Source of the DNA: Sphingomonas sp. ERG5 | Lineage (GTDB): Bacteria > Pseudomonadota > Alphaproteobacteria > Sphingomonadales > Sphingomonadaceae | Assembly (NCBI RefSeq): GCF_000803065.1 | Contig: NZ_JSXI01000020.1 | Span: 1-64,000 of the forward strand | Direction of reading: 5' to 3' | Length of the DNA stretch: 64,000 bases | Shown here: piece by piece, positions 7,893-15,074 of the stretch | Position numbering within the stretch: position 1 is the stretch's first letter | How the letters are laid out: every line of letters starts with the position of its first letter | The notes under the pieces: generated by a model | Told to the model about the DNA's origin: nothing | Seen by the model: the letters and a program-made list of their open reading frames with translations, nothing else | Database searches by the model: none | Translations under genes and position numbers: made by a program

Positions 7893-9068
7893 ATGAGCAA
7901 GCTGGACCGGCTGCAAGGCACGGATTTCCCCGATATTCGTGACGGGGTGGCGAAGCTGTGCGAGGCATTTCCCGACCCCTATTGGCGTGCGCTCGACCAG
8001 GAGCGGCGCTATCCGACCGAATTCGTCCAGGCACTGGGCGATGCCGGTTACCTGGCGGCGCTGATCCCGGAGGCATATGGCGGATCGGGGCTGCCGCTCG
8101 CGGCGGCGGCGGCGATCCTCGAGGAAGTCCAGCGTGCCGGCTGCAACGGCTCTGCGGGCCACGCGCAGATGTACATCATGGGAACGCTGCTGCGTCACGG
8201 CAGCGAAGAGCAGAAGCAGCGTTACCTGCCGGGGATCGCCAATGGCGCGTTGCGGCTGCAGGCGTTCGGCGTCACCGAACCGACCAGCGGCACCGATACC
8301 AGTGCGCTGCGCACGACCGCGGTCCGGCAGGGCGATCGCTTCATCGTCAATGGTCAGAAAATCTGGACGTCGCGCGCCGAGCATTCCGATCTGATGCTGT
8401 TGCTGGCGCGGACCACGCCGATCGATCAGGTCGTGCGGCGGACCGATGGTCTGTCGATCTTCCTGCTCGACATGCGCGACGCGATTGCCGCCGGTGGTCT
8501 GACGATCCGGCCGATCCGCACGATGATGAATCATTCGACCACTGAGATATTCTTCGACAATGTCGAGGTCCCCGCTGAAAATCTCATCGGCGAGGAAGGC
8601 AGCGGCTTTCGCTATGTCCTGTCGGGCATGAATGCGGAGCGGATCCTGATCGCCGCCGAATGCATTGGCGACGCGAAGTGGTTTACGGCGCGATCGGCGC
8701 GCTATGCGTCGGAACGCTCAGTGTTCGGCCGGCCGATCGGCCAGAACCAGGGGATCCAGTTTCCCATCGCCAAGGCCTATGCCGATATGCGCGCGGCGGA
8801 ACTGATGGTGCATCAGGCGGCGGCTTTGTACGATGCGGGCGAACCGGTTGCCGAGCAGGCGAACATGGCGAAAATGCTCGCCGCCAACGCATCCTGGGCC
8901 GCAGCGGAAGCGTGCGTCCAGACGCATGGCGGTTTCGGCTTTGCCGAGGAATATGACGTCGAGCGCAAGTTCCGCGAGACCCGGCTTTATCAGGTCGCGC
9001 CGATCTCGACCAACCTGATCCTCAGCTATGTCGCCGAACATGTGCTCGGCATGCCGCGATCCTATTGA
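7893..9068 (+). CDS. acyl-CoA dehydrogenase lacking the usual C-terminal catalytic glutamate
   Basis: A 391-residue acyl-CoA dehydrogenase. FGVTEPTSGTD (FAD/substrate signature) and QTHGGFGFAEEYDVERKFRE (C-terminal signature) are clear. Where the MCAD-type catalytic glutamate normally sits (YEGT), this protein reads YQVAPISTNLI. The base must therefore come from elsewhere, as in isovaleryl-CoA-type enzymes, or the substrate differs. The start at 7893 (MSKLDRLQG), 34 nt after the upstream gene, gives the normal family length; longer in-frame starts would run deep into the preceding gene. It is the last gene of the operon and converges with the hydratase gene. Confidence 0.88.
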   Translation: MSKLDRLQGTDFPDIRDGVAKLCEAFPDPYWRALDQERRYPTEFVQALGDAGYLAALIPEAYGGSGLPLAAAAAILEEVQRAGCNGSAGHAQMYIMGTLLRHGSEEQKQRYLPGIANGALRLQAFGVTEPTSGTDTSALRTTAVRQGDRFIVNGQKIWTSRAEHSDLMLLLARTTPIDQVVRRTDGLSIFLLDMRDAIAAGGLTIRPIRTMMNHSTTEIFFDNVEVPAENLIGEEGSGFRYVLSGMNAERILIAAECIGDAKWFTARSARYASERSVFGRPIGQNQGIQFPIAKAYADMRAAELMVHQAAALYDAGEPVAEQANMAKMLAANASWAAAEACVQTHGGFGFAEEYDVERKFRETRLYQVAPISTNLILSYVAEHVLGMPRSY

Positions 9069-9077
9069 TCGCGCGCG

Positions 9078-9932
9078 TCATACCCATCGGGCCTCCGCCT
9101 GCATCGCGACAGGCCCGTCGGGTGAGGCTGTCCAGAGCGGCATGATACCGTCCGCCAGATGACCGGCATGCAAGTGCAGCATCGTGCCGTCCGAGAGCGA
9201 CGATACGCTACGGAAGTCGAAGGCGACGGGTATCGCTCCCCCGGCCTGATGGACCGCGTGATGGAAAAGCAGCGTGGCTTGCAGCGGGCCATGCACGACC
9301 AGCCCGGGATAACCTTCGACCTCCGTCGCATAGGGCCGGTCATAATGGATGCGGTGCGTGTTGAAGGTCAGCGCCGAATAGCGGAACAGCAGCGCGGCGC
9401 TCGGGTCGATGATCGAGACCGCTTCGCCTTGCGGCGCGGCCGGTGCGGCCGCCGGTGCGGATGTGCCGGCATCGAGCGTGCGATAGACGATCGTCTGGCG
9501 CTCCTGGACCGGGCAGCGATCACCCACCTCGAAACGATGGTCGACGGCGACGAAGCACAAGGTGCCGGACTTGCCTTCCTTGACGGTCAGGTCGGCGATC
9601 ACCGATCGCCGGCGCACCAGATCGCCGACGTACAGGTTGCCGGTGAGGCGAAGGCTGCTGCCCGCCCACATGCGTCGCGGCAATGGCACGGGCGGCAGGA
9701 AACCGCCGCGTCTGGGATGGCCGTCGGTGCCCAATCCCGACATCGGCACCGCGGGCTGGCCCAGGCAGAAATGGATCAGGCCGGGCGCGATCGCCCCCGG
9801 CTCGGGCGGATCACCCGGCAGGCCCAGCGTTGCCTGGAATTTGCGCACCAAGTCGATCGTCAGCAGATCGTCGACGACGTCTTCGCGCCCGATCCATGAT
9901 TTCAGATGCTCGATATCTAGTGGCTCGCTCAT
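9078..9932 (-). CDS. FAS1-like/MaoC-type hydratase (mesaconyl-C4-CoA or itaconyl-CoA hydratase-like)
   Basis: A 284-residue double-hotdog-type protein of the FAS1-like dehydratase family. The N-terminal part (LKSWIGREDVVDDLLTIDLVRKFQATLG, then HPRRGGFLPPVPLPRRMWAGS) and the C-terminal hotdog with HYDRPYATEVEGYPGLVVHGPLQA resemble HTD2-like enzymes. That group includes mesaconyl-C4-CoA hydratase and itaconyl-CoA hydratase. It would hydrate an enoyl-CoA, supplying the step missing from the converging operon, where no crotonase is encoded. It is transcribed alone from an upstream gap that carries palindromic elements. The hydratase family is clear, the substrate is inferred. Confidence 0.82.
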   Translation of the reverse strand: MSEPLDIEHLKSWIGREDVVDDLLTIDLVRKFQATLGLPGDPPEPGAIAPGLIHFCLGQPAVPMSGLGTDGHPRRGGFLPPVPLPRRMWAGSSLRLTGNLYVGDLVRRRSVIADLTVKEGKSGTLCFVAVDHRFEVGDRCPVQERQTIVYRTLDAGTSAPAAAPAAPQGEAVSIIDPSAALLFRYSALTFNTHRIHYDRPYATEVEGYPGLVVHGPLQATLLFHHAVHQAGGAIPVAFDFRSVSSLSDGTMLHLHAGHLADGIMPLWTASPDGPVAMQAEARWV

Positions 9933-10084
9933 GCTTGTCTCGTACGATATCGAAGAAGGATCAGGGAAGAAATCTCTCCAATTCCCGCTCGTCCCGAAGC
10001 GCCGCGCATTTGGTTGGATTGGTTCAGTCCGATCGGAGATCGCGTAACGGCCGGTGAGGTTGGATACTCAATCAACTATATGAT

Positions 10085-10101
10085 ATATAATAATATTATA
10101 T
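10085..10101. repeat. AT-only perfect palindrome
   Basis: ATATAATAATATTATAT is a perfect 8+1+8 palindrome made only of A and T, inside a tract of about 40 nt that is almost free of G and C. It lies about 150 bp upstream of the hydratase start. It may be an UP-element-like promoter segment, a bending site or a protein-binding site. The sequence alone does not decide. Confidence 0.6.
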
Positions 10102-10130
10102 AAATCCTCGCCGAGGTCGCGGCAGAAAAG

Positions 10131-10156
10131 ATACGTTACATACCGGTGTAACATAT
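10131..10156. promoter_or_regulatory. inverted-repeat operator candidate GTTACA-N6-TGTAAC
   Basis: ATACGTTACA (10131-10140) and TGTAACATAT (10147-10156) are complementary at 9 of 10 positions around a 6-nt centre (TACCGG). Such 26-bp dyads are typical dimeric-regulator operators. The minus-strand half GATATGTTACACC recurs at 17543-17555, just upstream of a TonB receptor gene. The binding protein is unknown. Confidence 0.5.
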
Positions 10157-10375
10157 CTCTCGCCGCCAAACCCTTCAGCCTCCGTTCCCTCAACCCCGTC
10201 ATCGTCACCGTCGGCGATTCAACCGTCACAGCGGATCGGGCAGGGCATCGCCTGCCGGATGGCGATCGGCGCGCTCTTTCTCACTGTCGGAAAACAGCAT
10301 GGCCGCGGCACGACGCGCAAGATCCTGCGCGTGACCAGAGCCGCGATCAGCGCGTTCGACTGGGCGCTCGATGCT

Positions 10376-10693
10376 CTAGAAGAATGCCAGCGGCAGCGAG
10401 ACGATCAGCGCCGGCAGCCAGGCTTGCAAGGCGCGGTCCGGCCAGCGCGACATTGCCAGGACCAGCAGGATGCCGCTGAGGCTGAGCAGGCCGATCCACG
10501 CAACACTGCCCTGGAACGGGCCGAAGCGCATGAATGCCGCGATGCACGAAGCGACGATCAACGCCCAGCCTGTGATACGTGCCGACAGCGGTGAGGTCAG
10601 CGGGCCGCGCGACGCGATATGACGGTGCCGCTGGCTCGCCCGCGCCAGACTGGCGAGGCCGGCATAGCCGAGACAGGCGATCTCAAGCGGCAT
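10376..10693 (-). CDS. DUF3325 family inner-membrane protein
   Basis: A 105-residue hydrophobic protein with about three predicted membrane segments (CLGYAGLASLA near the N-terminus, ITGWALIVASCIAAFMRF, WIGLLSLSGILLVLA, then a terminal hydrophobic stretch ending in LAFF). This agrees with the small DUF3325 proteins encoded beside PepSY proteins and siderophore receptors. Its start overlaps the end of the PepSY gene by 11 nt, so it is the last gene of a three-gene minus-strand operon. Its biochemical role is not established; the context points to intracellular release or reduction of ferric siderophores. Confidence 0.75.
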   Translation of the reverse strand: MPLEIACLGYAGLASLARASQRHRHIASRGPLTSPLSARITGWALIVASCIAAFMRFGPFQGSVAWIGLLSLSGILLVLAMSRWPDRALQAWLPALIVSLPLAFF

Positions 10694-12287
10694 CGACCAT
10701 CTCCCGTGGTGCAGCGGCCTTCGGTCCGGACACGCGGCGTGTGCGTGACGCCGGAAGGGGTTTGCGTGCGGCGTGCCACGCAGCGAAGCCGAGCAGCGCG
10801 GCGGCGCACAGCATGACCAGGTCGACCGCGATGAACAGCCCATCGCCGACCATGATCGAATGTATCAGCCCGCGTCCCGTGGTCAGCGCATTGACCAATG
10901 GCACTGCCGCGCAAATGGCGGCGGCGATCGCCAGCGTCTCGATCCATGCCCGCCGTACCGGACGCAGCAGCGATGCCGCCGCCAGCCCGAACCACATCCA
11001 GAACATCGTGGAGACTTCCAAGTCAGCGCGGCCGGGCAGCGTGGCGGGGATCAACCGGTTGGCGAGCAGGAATGCGGCCATGCCCGCGGGCAGGCACGCG
11101 ATGGCGCCGATATTGAGCCGTTGTACCAGGCGATAGCCGAAAAAGGGCATTGCGCCGGGCTTGCCGCGCTTGGCGGTCCACAGCATCAGCCCGGTGGCGA
11201 CCATCGCCGCGCCGGTCAGTCCAAGCAGAAAATAACACCAGCGCAGCACCGGGCCGGCGAACCAGCCCATATGCAGGCCCAGCATCACGCCCGCGGTCGT
11301 GATCGCCGGACCAGGGGCGGGCGAGGCGGACAGCCGGTGTCCGTCGACTCCGGAATAGGTGATCGATTGCCCGCGCGCGTTAAGCGTGTCGGCGCCATCG
11401 CGGATAATGGCGACTGTCGCGGCCGCATCATTGGGATTGCGCACCACGATCCGCCCCGGCCGGCCGCCATGCCACTCGGCGGCGGCGGCGCGCGCCAGCG
11501 GCCCGATATCGGTCAATGGCGCGGGGCGTCCCGATGCCTCGGTCTCGTCCTCGCGGCCATAGGCATCGGCGGCGAAGGCGCTGGGCGGCTTGTAGTTCGC
11601 CGCGATCGGCCAGGGCATGTACATCAGCACCAGCGTGATCAGCCCGGTATAGGTAATCATCGCATGAAATGGCAGCGCGAGCACCGCCGAGACATTGTGC
11701 GCATCCAGCCAACTGCGCTGGCCTTTTTTCCAGCGCAGCGTGAAGAAATCGACGAAGATGCGTTTATGCGTGATCACGCCCGAGACGATCGCCGTCAGCA
11801 TGAACATCGCGCACAGCCCGGCCAGCCAGCGGCCCCAGGGATGCGGAATCTGCAACTGGAAATGGAAGCGATAGAAATGCTCGCCGCCCCGCGTCTCGCG
11901 GGCGTTGAGCGTTGCACCGGTGGCCGGATCCAGCCGGATTTCGGGTGTGCGCGGGGGACGGGGCGCCTTGGGATCGGGGTTGTCGCGGGCGCGGGTGAAG
12001 ATCCGCGTCGCGGTGGTCCGTTCGTCGGGCAGGTAGATGGTCCATTGCTCGTCGCGCGGGAACGCCGCTTGCATATGCGCGATCGCGGTCTGCGCGGCGT
12101 GTTCGGGCGAGACCCGCGACAGCGCGATCTCCGGCTGCATCCAGCGGGTGATTTCGGGCCGGAAATAGCTCGCCGTTCCCGTGAGGAACATGGCGAACAA
12201 AATCCATCCAGCCAACAGCCCGAGCCAAGTGTGGATCCAGGCCATCGACCGGCGCAGGCCGCTTTCCTTCGCCGCCGCCGGCGTCAT
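10683..12287 (-). CDS. PepSY-associated transmembrane protein (putative ferric-siderophore reductase)
   Basis: A 534-residue membrane protein. A first membrane helix (WLGLLAGWILFAMFLTGTASYF) follows the HTWLG-type histidine stretch. Periplasmic PepSY-like segments follow, then further helices at LAGLCAMFMLTAIVSG, MITYTGLITLVLMYMP, WCYFLLGLTGAAMVATGL and the C-terminal group. Conserved membrane histidines and the family architecture match PepSY_TM proteins, some of which act as inner-membrane reductases for ferric siderophores (FpvG type). The start at 12287 overlaps the DUF3649 stop by 4 nt (ATGA). It is divergent from the siderophore receptor and shares the Fur-box region. Confidence 0.86.
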   Translation of the reverse strand: MTPAAAKESGLRRSMAWIHTWLGLLAGWILFAMFLTGTASYFRPEITRWMQPEIALSRVSPEHAAQTAIAHMQAAFPRDEQWTIYLPDERTTATRIFTRARDNPDPKAPRPPRTPEIRLDPATGATLNARETRGGEHFYRFHFQLQIPHPWGRWLAGLCAMFMLTAIVSGVITHKRIFVDFFTLRWKKGQRSWLDAHNVSAVLALPFHAMITYTGLITLVLMYMPWPIAANYKPPSAFAADAYGREDETEASGRPAPLTDIGPLARAAAAEWHGGRPGRIVVRNPNDAAATVAIIRDGADTLNARGQSITYSGVDGHRLSASPAPGPAITTAGVMLGLHMGWFAGPVLRWCYFLLGLTGAAMVATGLMLWTAKRGKPGAMPFFGYRLVQRLNIGAIACLPAGMAAFLLANRLIPATLPGRADLEVSTMFWMWFGLAAASLLRPVRRAWIETLAIAAAICAAVPLVNALTTGRGLIHSIMVGDGLFIAVDLVMLCAAALLGFAAWHAARKPLPASRTRRVSGPKAAAPREMVDAA

Positions 12288-12538
12288 GGCCGCACCCCAA
12301 GCAGCACTGCCGCGCCGATCGACAGGAGCGCCATTCCCCAGACGATTGCCGCCACGCGCCACAACCGCGCTTCGTGGAAACACCACAGGCCGATCACCGC
12401 ATAGAGCAGGAAGGACAGGATCATCGCCCAGCCGGTTGCTTCCGCGCGTGCGATCGGCAGCAGCCGCGCGGACAAGGTCGCAACCCCAGCCGCCGCGGCA
12501 TAGCCGCCGATCAGGGCCGTCAGGCAGCGCGCGGCCAT
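12284..12538 (-). CDS. DUF3649 family small membrane protein
   Basis: An 84-residue protein with three hydrophobic segments (LIGGYAAAAGVATLSARLL, AMILSFLLYAVIGLW, AAIVWGMALLSIGAAVLL), matching DUF3649 proteins encoded in iron-uptake clusters. It is the first gene of the DUF3649-PepSY-DUF3325 operon and overlaps the PepSY start. The ATG at 12538 is used here; family members are often about 20 residues longer, and a TTG start near 12612 giving an extended N-terminus is possible. Function is unknown beyond its association with siderophore receptors. Confidence 0.72.
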   Translation of the reverse strand: MAARCLTALIGGYAAAAGVATLSARLLPIARAEATGWAMILSFLLYAVIGLWCFHEARLWRVAAIVWGMALLSIGAAVLLGVRP

Positions 12539-12660
12539 TGCCGATCCGCGCCGGGCGGATGGTTGCCGCGCTTGCGCGCGCGATGTTCCGGCGTTCGTCA
12601 AAGCTTCGCATTCCCCATGGTTTCGACTCTTGCGCCGCGCGCCAGCCGGCCCTAGCAGCA

Positions 12661-12679
12661 ATTGCGAATCGTTAGCAAT
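12661..12679. promoter_or_regulatory. Fur box upstream of the siderophore receptor
   Basis: ATTGCGAATCGTTAGCAAT is a 19-bp dyad with perfect ATTGC/GCAAT ends and inner AA/TT pairs, 14 of 19 positions symmetric. It resembles the TTGC-rAAT-N-TT-GCAA form of alphaproteobacterial Fur boxes. It ends 16 nt before the receptor ATG and lies between the divergent receptor and DUF3649 genes, so iron-responsive repression of the receptor, and perhaps of both arms, is expected. Confidence 0.7.
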
Positions 12680-12695
12680 AATAGGGTTGCCCCAC

Positions 12696-15029
12696 ATGAT
12701 CACTAAATCCGATCGTCTCCGTCTGGCCGGAAATCTCTGCATGTCGCTGCTTATGGCCTCGGCGCTGTGCGCGCCGGTCGCCGCGCTGGCGCACGAGTCC
12801 GGCGATGCGACCGAAGAAGCGGAAAGTGATGATGCGATCGTGGTGACGGGGGTGCGCGAGAAGCAGACGGGCGCAGGGACCAAGACCGACACGCCATTGC
12901 TGATCACGCCGCAAAGCATCACCATCATCGATCGCGAGGAACTCACGCGCCGCAACGTCCAGTCGATCAACCAGGCGCTCGGCTATGTGGCGGGGGTCTC
13001 GCCCAACCAGCGCGGCGGCATGGTGACGCGCTACGACCAGCTGATCCTGCGCGGCTTCTCCCCGGGCGTCTATCTTGACGGAATGCGCTTGATCGCCGGC
13101 CCCTATTCGACGCCGCAGATCGACTTCAACCGCATCGACCATATCGATGTGGTCAAGGGGCCGGCCTCGGTCCTTTACGGTAACTCCACCCCCGGCGGCC
13201 TGGTCAATCTGACCAGCAAAACGCCCGAAGCCACCGCCTCCGGCCGGTTCGAGCTTCAGGGCGGAAACTTTGATACATGGCGCGCATCGGGTGATGTCAA
13301 CCAGCCGCTCGATAGTGATGGCCGTATCCTCGCGCGGATCGTTGGCGGCTGGCAGAAAGGCGACGGGCTGACGTCCGGCACCTTTGCCGAGCGCTGGCAT
13401 GTCAGCCCGATGCTGACCTTCGCACCCGATCCGGCGACCAGCCTGACGCTGATCGCTACCTATCAGCGGTCACCCAGCGGCGGCGGCTATTCGGGCGTGC
13501 CGGCCTATGGTTCGGTGCTGCCCAACCCCAAGGGCCAGTTGCCGCGCGACATCAATACCGGTGATCCGGGTTATGAGCGGTACGACCACCGCGCCAAATC
13601 GGTCGCGATGTTGTTCCGCCACGACTTCAACGAGCATCTATCCTACCGTTCGAGCGCGCGGTTCCAGAACAATCAGCTGAGCTATCGCCAGCTTTATATC
13701 GCGGGCTTCGCGACGACGGGCACGGATGCCGCGCGCAACAGCGATTTTGGCACGATCATTCGCGGCGGCGGCGGCGCGGACGAGGATTTCAACACGCTGA
13801 CGCTCGACAACAGTCTCAATGCGAAGTTCGAAACCGGACCGCTTCGCCACAACATCCTGGTCGGAGTCGATTACCAGCATATTGCGGGCGAGAATGTTCA
13901 GCAGTTCAATACCGGCGTGTCGGCGAATCCGCTGACCAGCATCCCCAATCTCAGCCTGTTCGCGCCGGTTTATGGCCAGGCGCTGCCCAGCTTCGATCTG
14001 ACCAAGCTCTCGCCTGCTTATGTCAACACTTTTGGCAAGCGCGATCAGGTCGGCATCTATCTCCAGGACCAGATCGCGATCGGCCGGCTCCAGCTCATCG
14101 CGAGCGGCCGTTACGACTGGTACGATCAGACGACGCTCAACAAGAATCCGACAACGGCGGCTGCCCGCGCCGCGCCGGTCACGACGCTGTCGCAGACCGC
14201 CTTCACCATGCGCCTCGGCGCGCTCTACGAATTCCCCTTCGGTGTCTCGCCTTATGTCAGCTATTCGGAATCGTTCGAACCGCAAGCGGGCACGACCTAT
14301 CTCGGCGTGCCCTTCAATCCGGTGACTGGCCGGCAATATGAAGCAGGAATCAAATATCGGCCCGCCGGCACCAATGCGATCTTCACGCTCTCCGCTTATG
14401 ATTTGAAGCGGCAGAACGTGCCGGTCGGCGATCCGCGCGCGGGCACTGGCGGGATTCCGACCAACGCCCAGATCCAGATCGGCGAGGTCCGCGTGCGCGG
14501 TGTCGAGCTGGAAGGGCGGGGTGAAATCGTCCCGGGCTTCACCGTTGTTGGCGCGCTGACCTATACCGACGCGATCATCACTCAGGGTACGCCGGCCATT
14601 GCGCCGACTGCGACCAATAGCGGCACGCCGACCACCACCGGCACGCGTCAGCTGGGTACGCCGAAATGGCTGGCCTCGTCGTTCCTTTCCTATGATTTCG
14701 GCAAGGGCGGGAATGTCGCCGGGGCGCTTGCCGGTCTCACGCTGGGCGCCGGCGCGCGTTATGTCGGGGCATCGGATGGGACGACCAATTATGCGGTGAT
14801 CAGCAACGTCACCACCTTCCAGCGCTTCACCACGAAAGGCTTCATGCTGATCGACGCGCTGATCGGCTATGACCTTGGCCGCGCCGTGCCGTCGCTCGAC
14901 GGCGTCACGCTGGCGGTCAATGCCGCGAACCTGTTCGACAAGCGCCATGTCAGCGCCTGCCCGTTCAACAACAGCTGTTATTTCGGCTCCGCGCGGACGG
15001 TGATGGCATCGGTGCGCTATGCCTGGTGA
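12696..15029 (+). CDS. TonB-dependent siderophore receptor
   Basis: A 777-residue outer-membrane receptor. A signal peptide (about residues 1-31, ending near AALA) is followed by a TonB-box-like DDAIVVTGVR. The plug domain includes ITPQSITIIDREEL and VKGPASVLYGNSTPGGLVN, the siderophore-receptor version of the plug motif. A C-terminal beta barrel ends in an aromatic residue (VRYAW), as outer-membrane proteins require. Length and motifs match FhuA/FpvA-type ferric-siderophore receptors. The Fur box at 12661 and the divergent PepSY operon support iron uptake. The siderophore is not identifiable and no siderophore biosynthesis genes are present, so a xenosiderophore is likely. Confidence 0.92.
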   Translation: MITKSDRLRLAGNLCMSLLMASALCAPVAALAHESGDATEEAESDDAIVVTGVREKQTGAGTKTDTPLLITPQSITIIDREELTRRNVQSINQALGYVAGVSPNQRGGMVTRYDQLILRGFSPGVYLDGMRLIAGPYSTPQIDFNRIDHIDVVKGPASVLYGNSTPGGLVNLTSKTPEATASGRFELQGGNFDTWRASGDVNQPLDSDGRILARIVGGWQKGDGLTSGTFAERWHVSPMLTFAPDPATSLTLIATYQRSPSGGGYSGVPAYGSVLPNPKGQLPRDINTGDPGYERYDHRAKSVAMLFRHDFNEHLSYRSSARFQNNQLSYRQLYIAGFATTGTDAARNSDFGTIIRGGGGADEDFNTLTLDNSLNAKFETGPLRHNILVGVDYQHIAGENVQQFNTGVSANPLTSIPNLSLFAPVYGQALPSFDLTKLSPAYVNTFGKRDQVGIYLQDQIAIGRLQLIASGRYDWYDQTTLNKNPTTAAARAAPVTTLSQTAFTMRLGALYEFPFGVSPYVSYSESFEPQAGTTYLGVPFNPVTGRQYEAGIKYRPAGTNAIFTLSAYDLKRQNVPVGDPRAGTGGIPTNAQIQIGEVRVRGVELEGRGEIVPGFTVVGALTYTDAIITQGTPAIAPTATNSGTPTTTGTRQLGTPKWLASSFLSYDFGKGGNVAGALAGLTLGAGARYVGASDGTTNYAVISNVTTFQRFTTKGFMLIDALIGYDLGRAVPSLDGVTLAVNAANLFDKRHVSACPFNNSCYFGSARTVMASVRYAW

Positions 15030-15035
15030 CGCGCT

Positions 15036-15063
15036 CGCCCCACGCCGATCGCGGCGTGGGGCG
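15036..15063. terminator. bidirectional hairpin terminator between convergent receptor genes
   Basis: CGCCCCACGCCG (15036-15047) and CGGCGTGGGGCG (15052-15063) form a perfect 12-bp GC-rich stem with a 4-nt loop. It sits between the stop codons at 15029 (plus) and 15075 (minus). No clear U-run follows on either strand, so termination may be weak or factor-assisted. Confidence 0.65.
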
Positions 15064-15074
15064 CGTGCCTCGAC

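Larger units (their letters stand above)
9933..10375. other. 443-bp non-coding gap upstream of the hydratase gene
   Basis: No convincing coding frame was found here. The part nearest the hydratase holds its presumed promoter region. It includes a strongly AT-rich tract (about 10064-10106) with a perfect AT palindrome and, further out, a GTTACA/TGTAAC inverted repeat. The remainder up to the DUF3325 gene end (10157-10375) shows nothing recognisable. Confidence 0.6.

Noticed and set aside
6197..7921. Minus-strand open frame of 574 codons
   Set aside because: Shadow of the Mcd-like dehydrogenase; the plus strand carries the catalytic motifs.
10773..12404. Plus-strand open frame of 543 codons
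   Set aside because: Antisense to the PepSY gene; no recognisable domain, composition typical of a GC-rich shadow.
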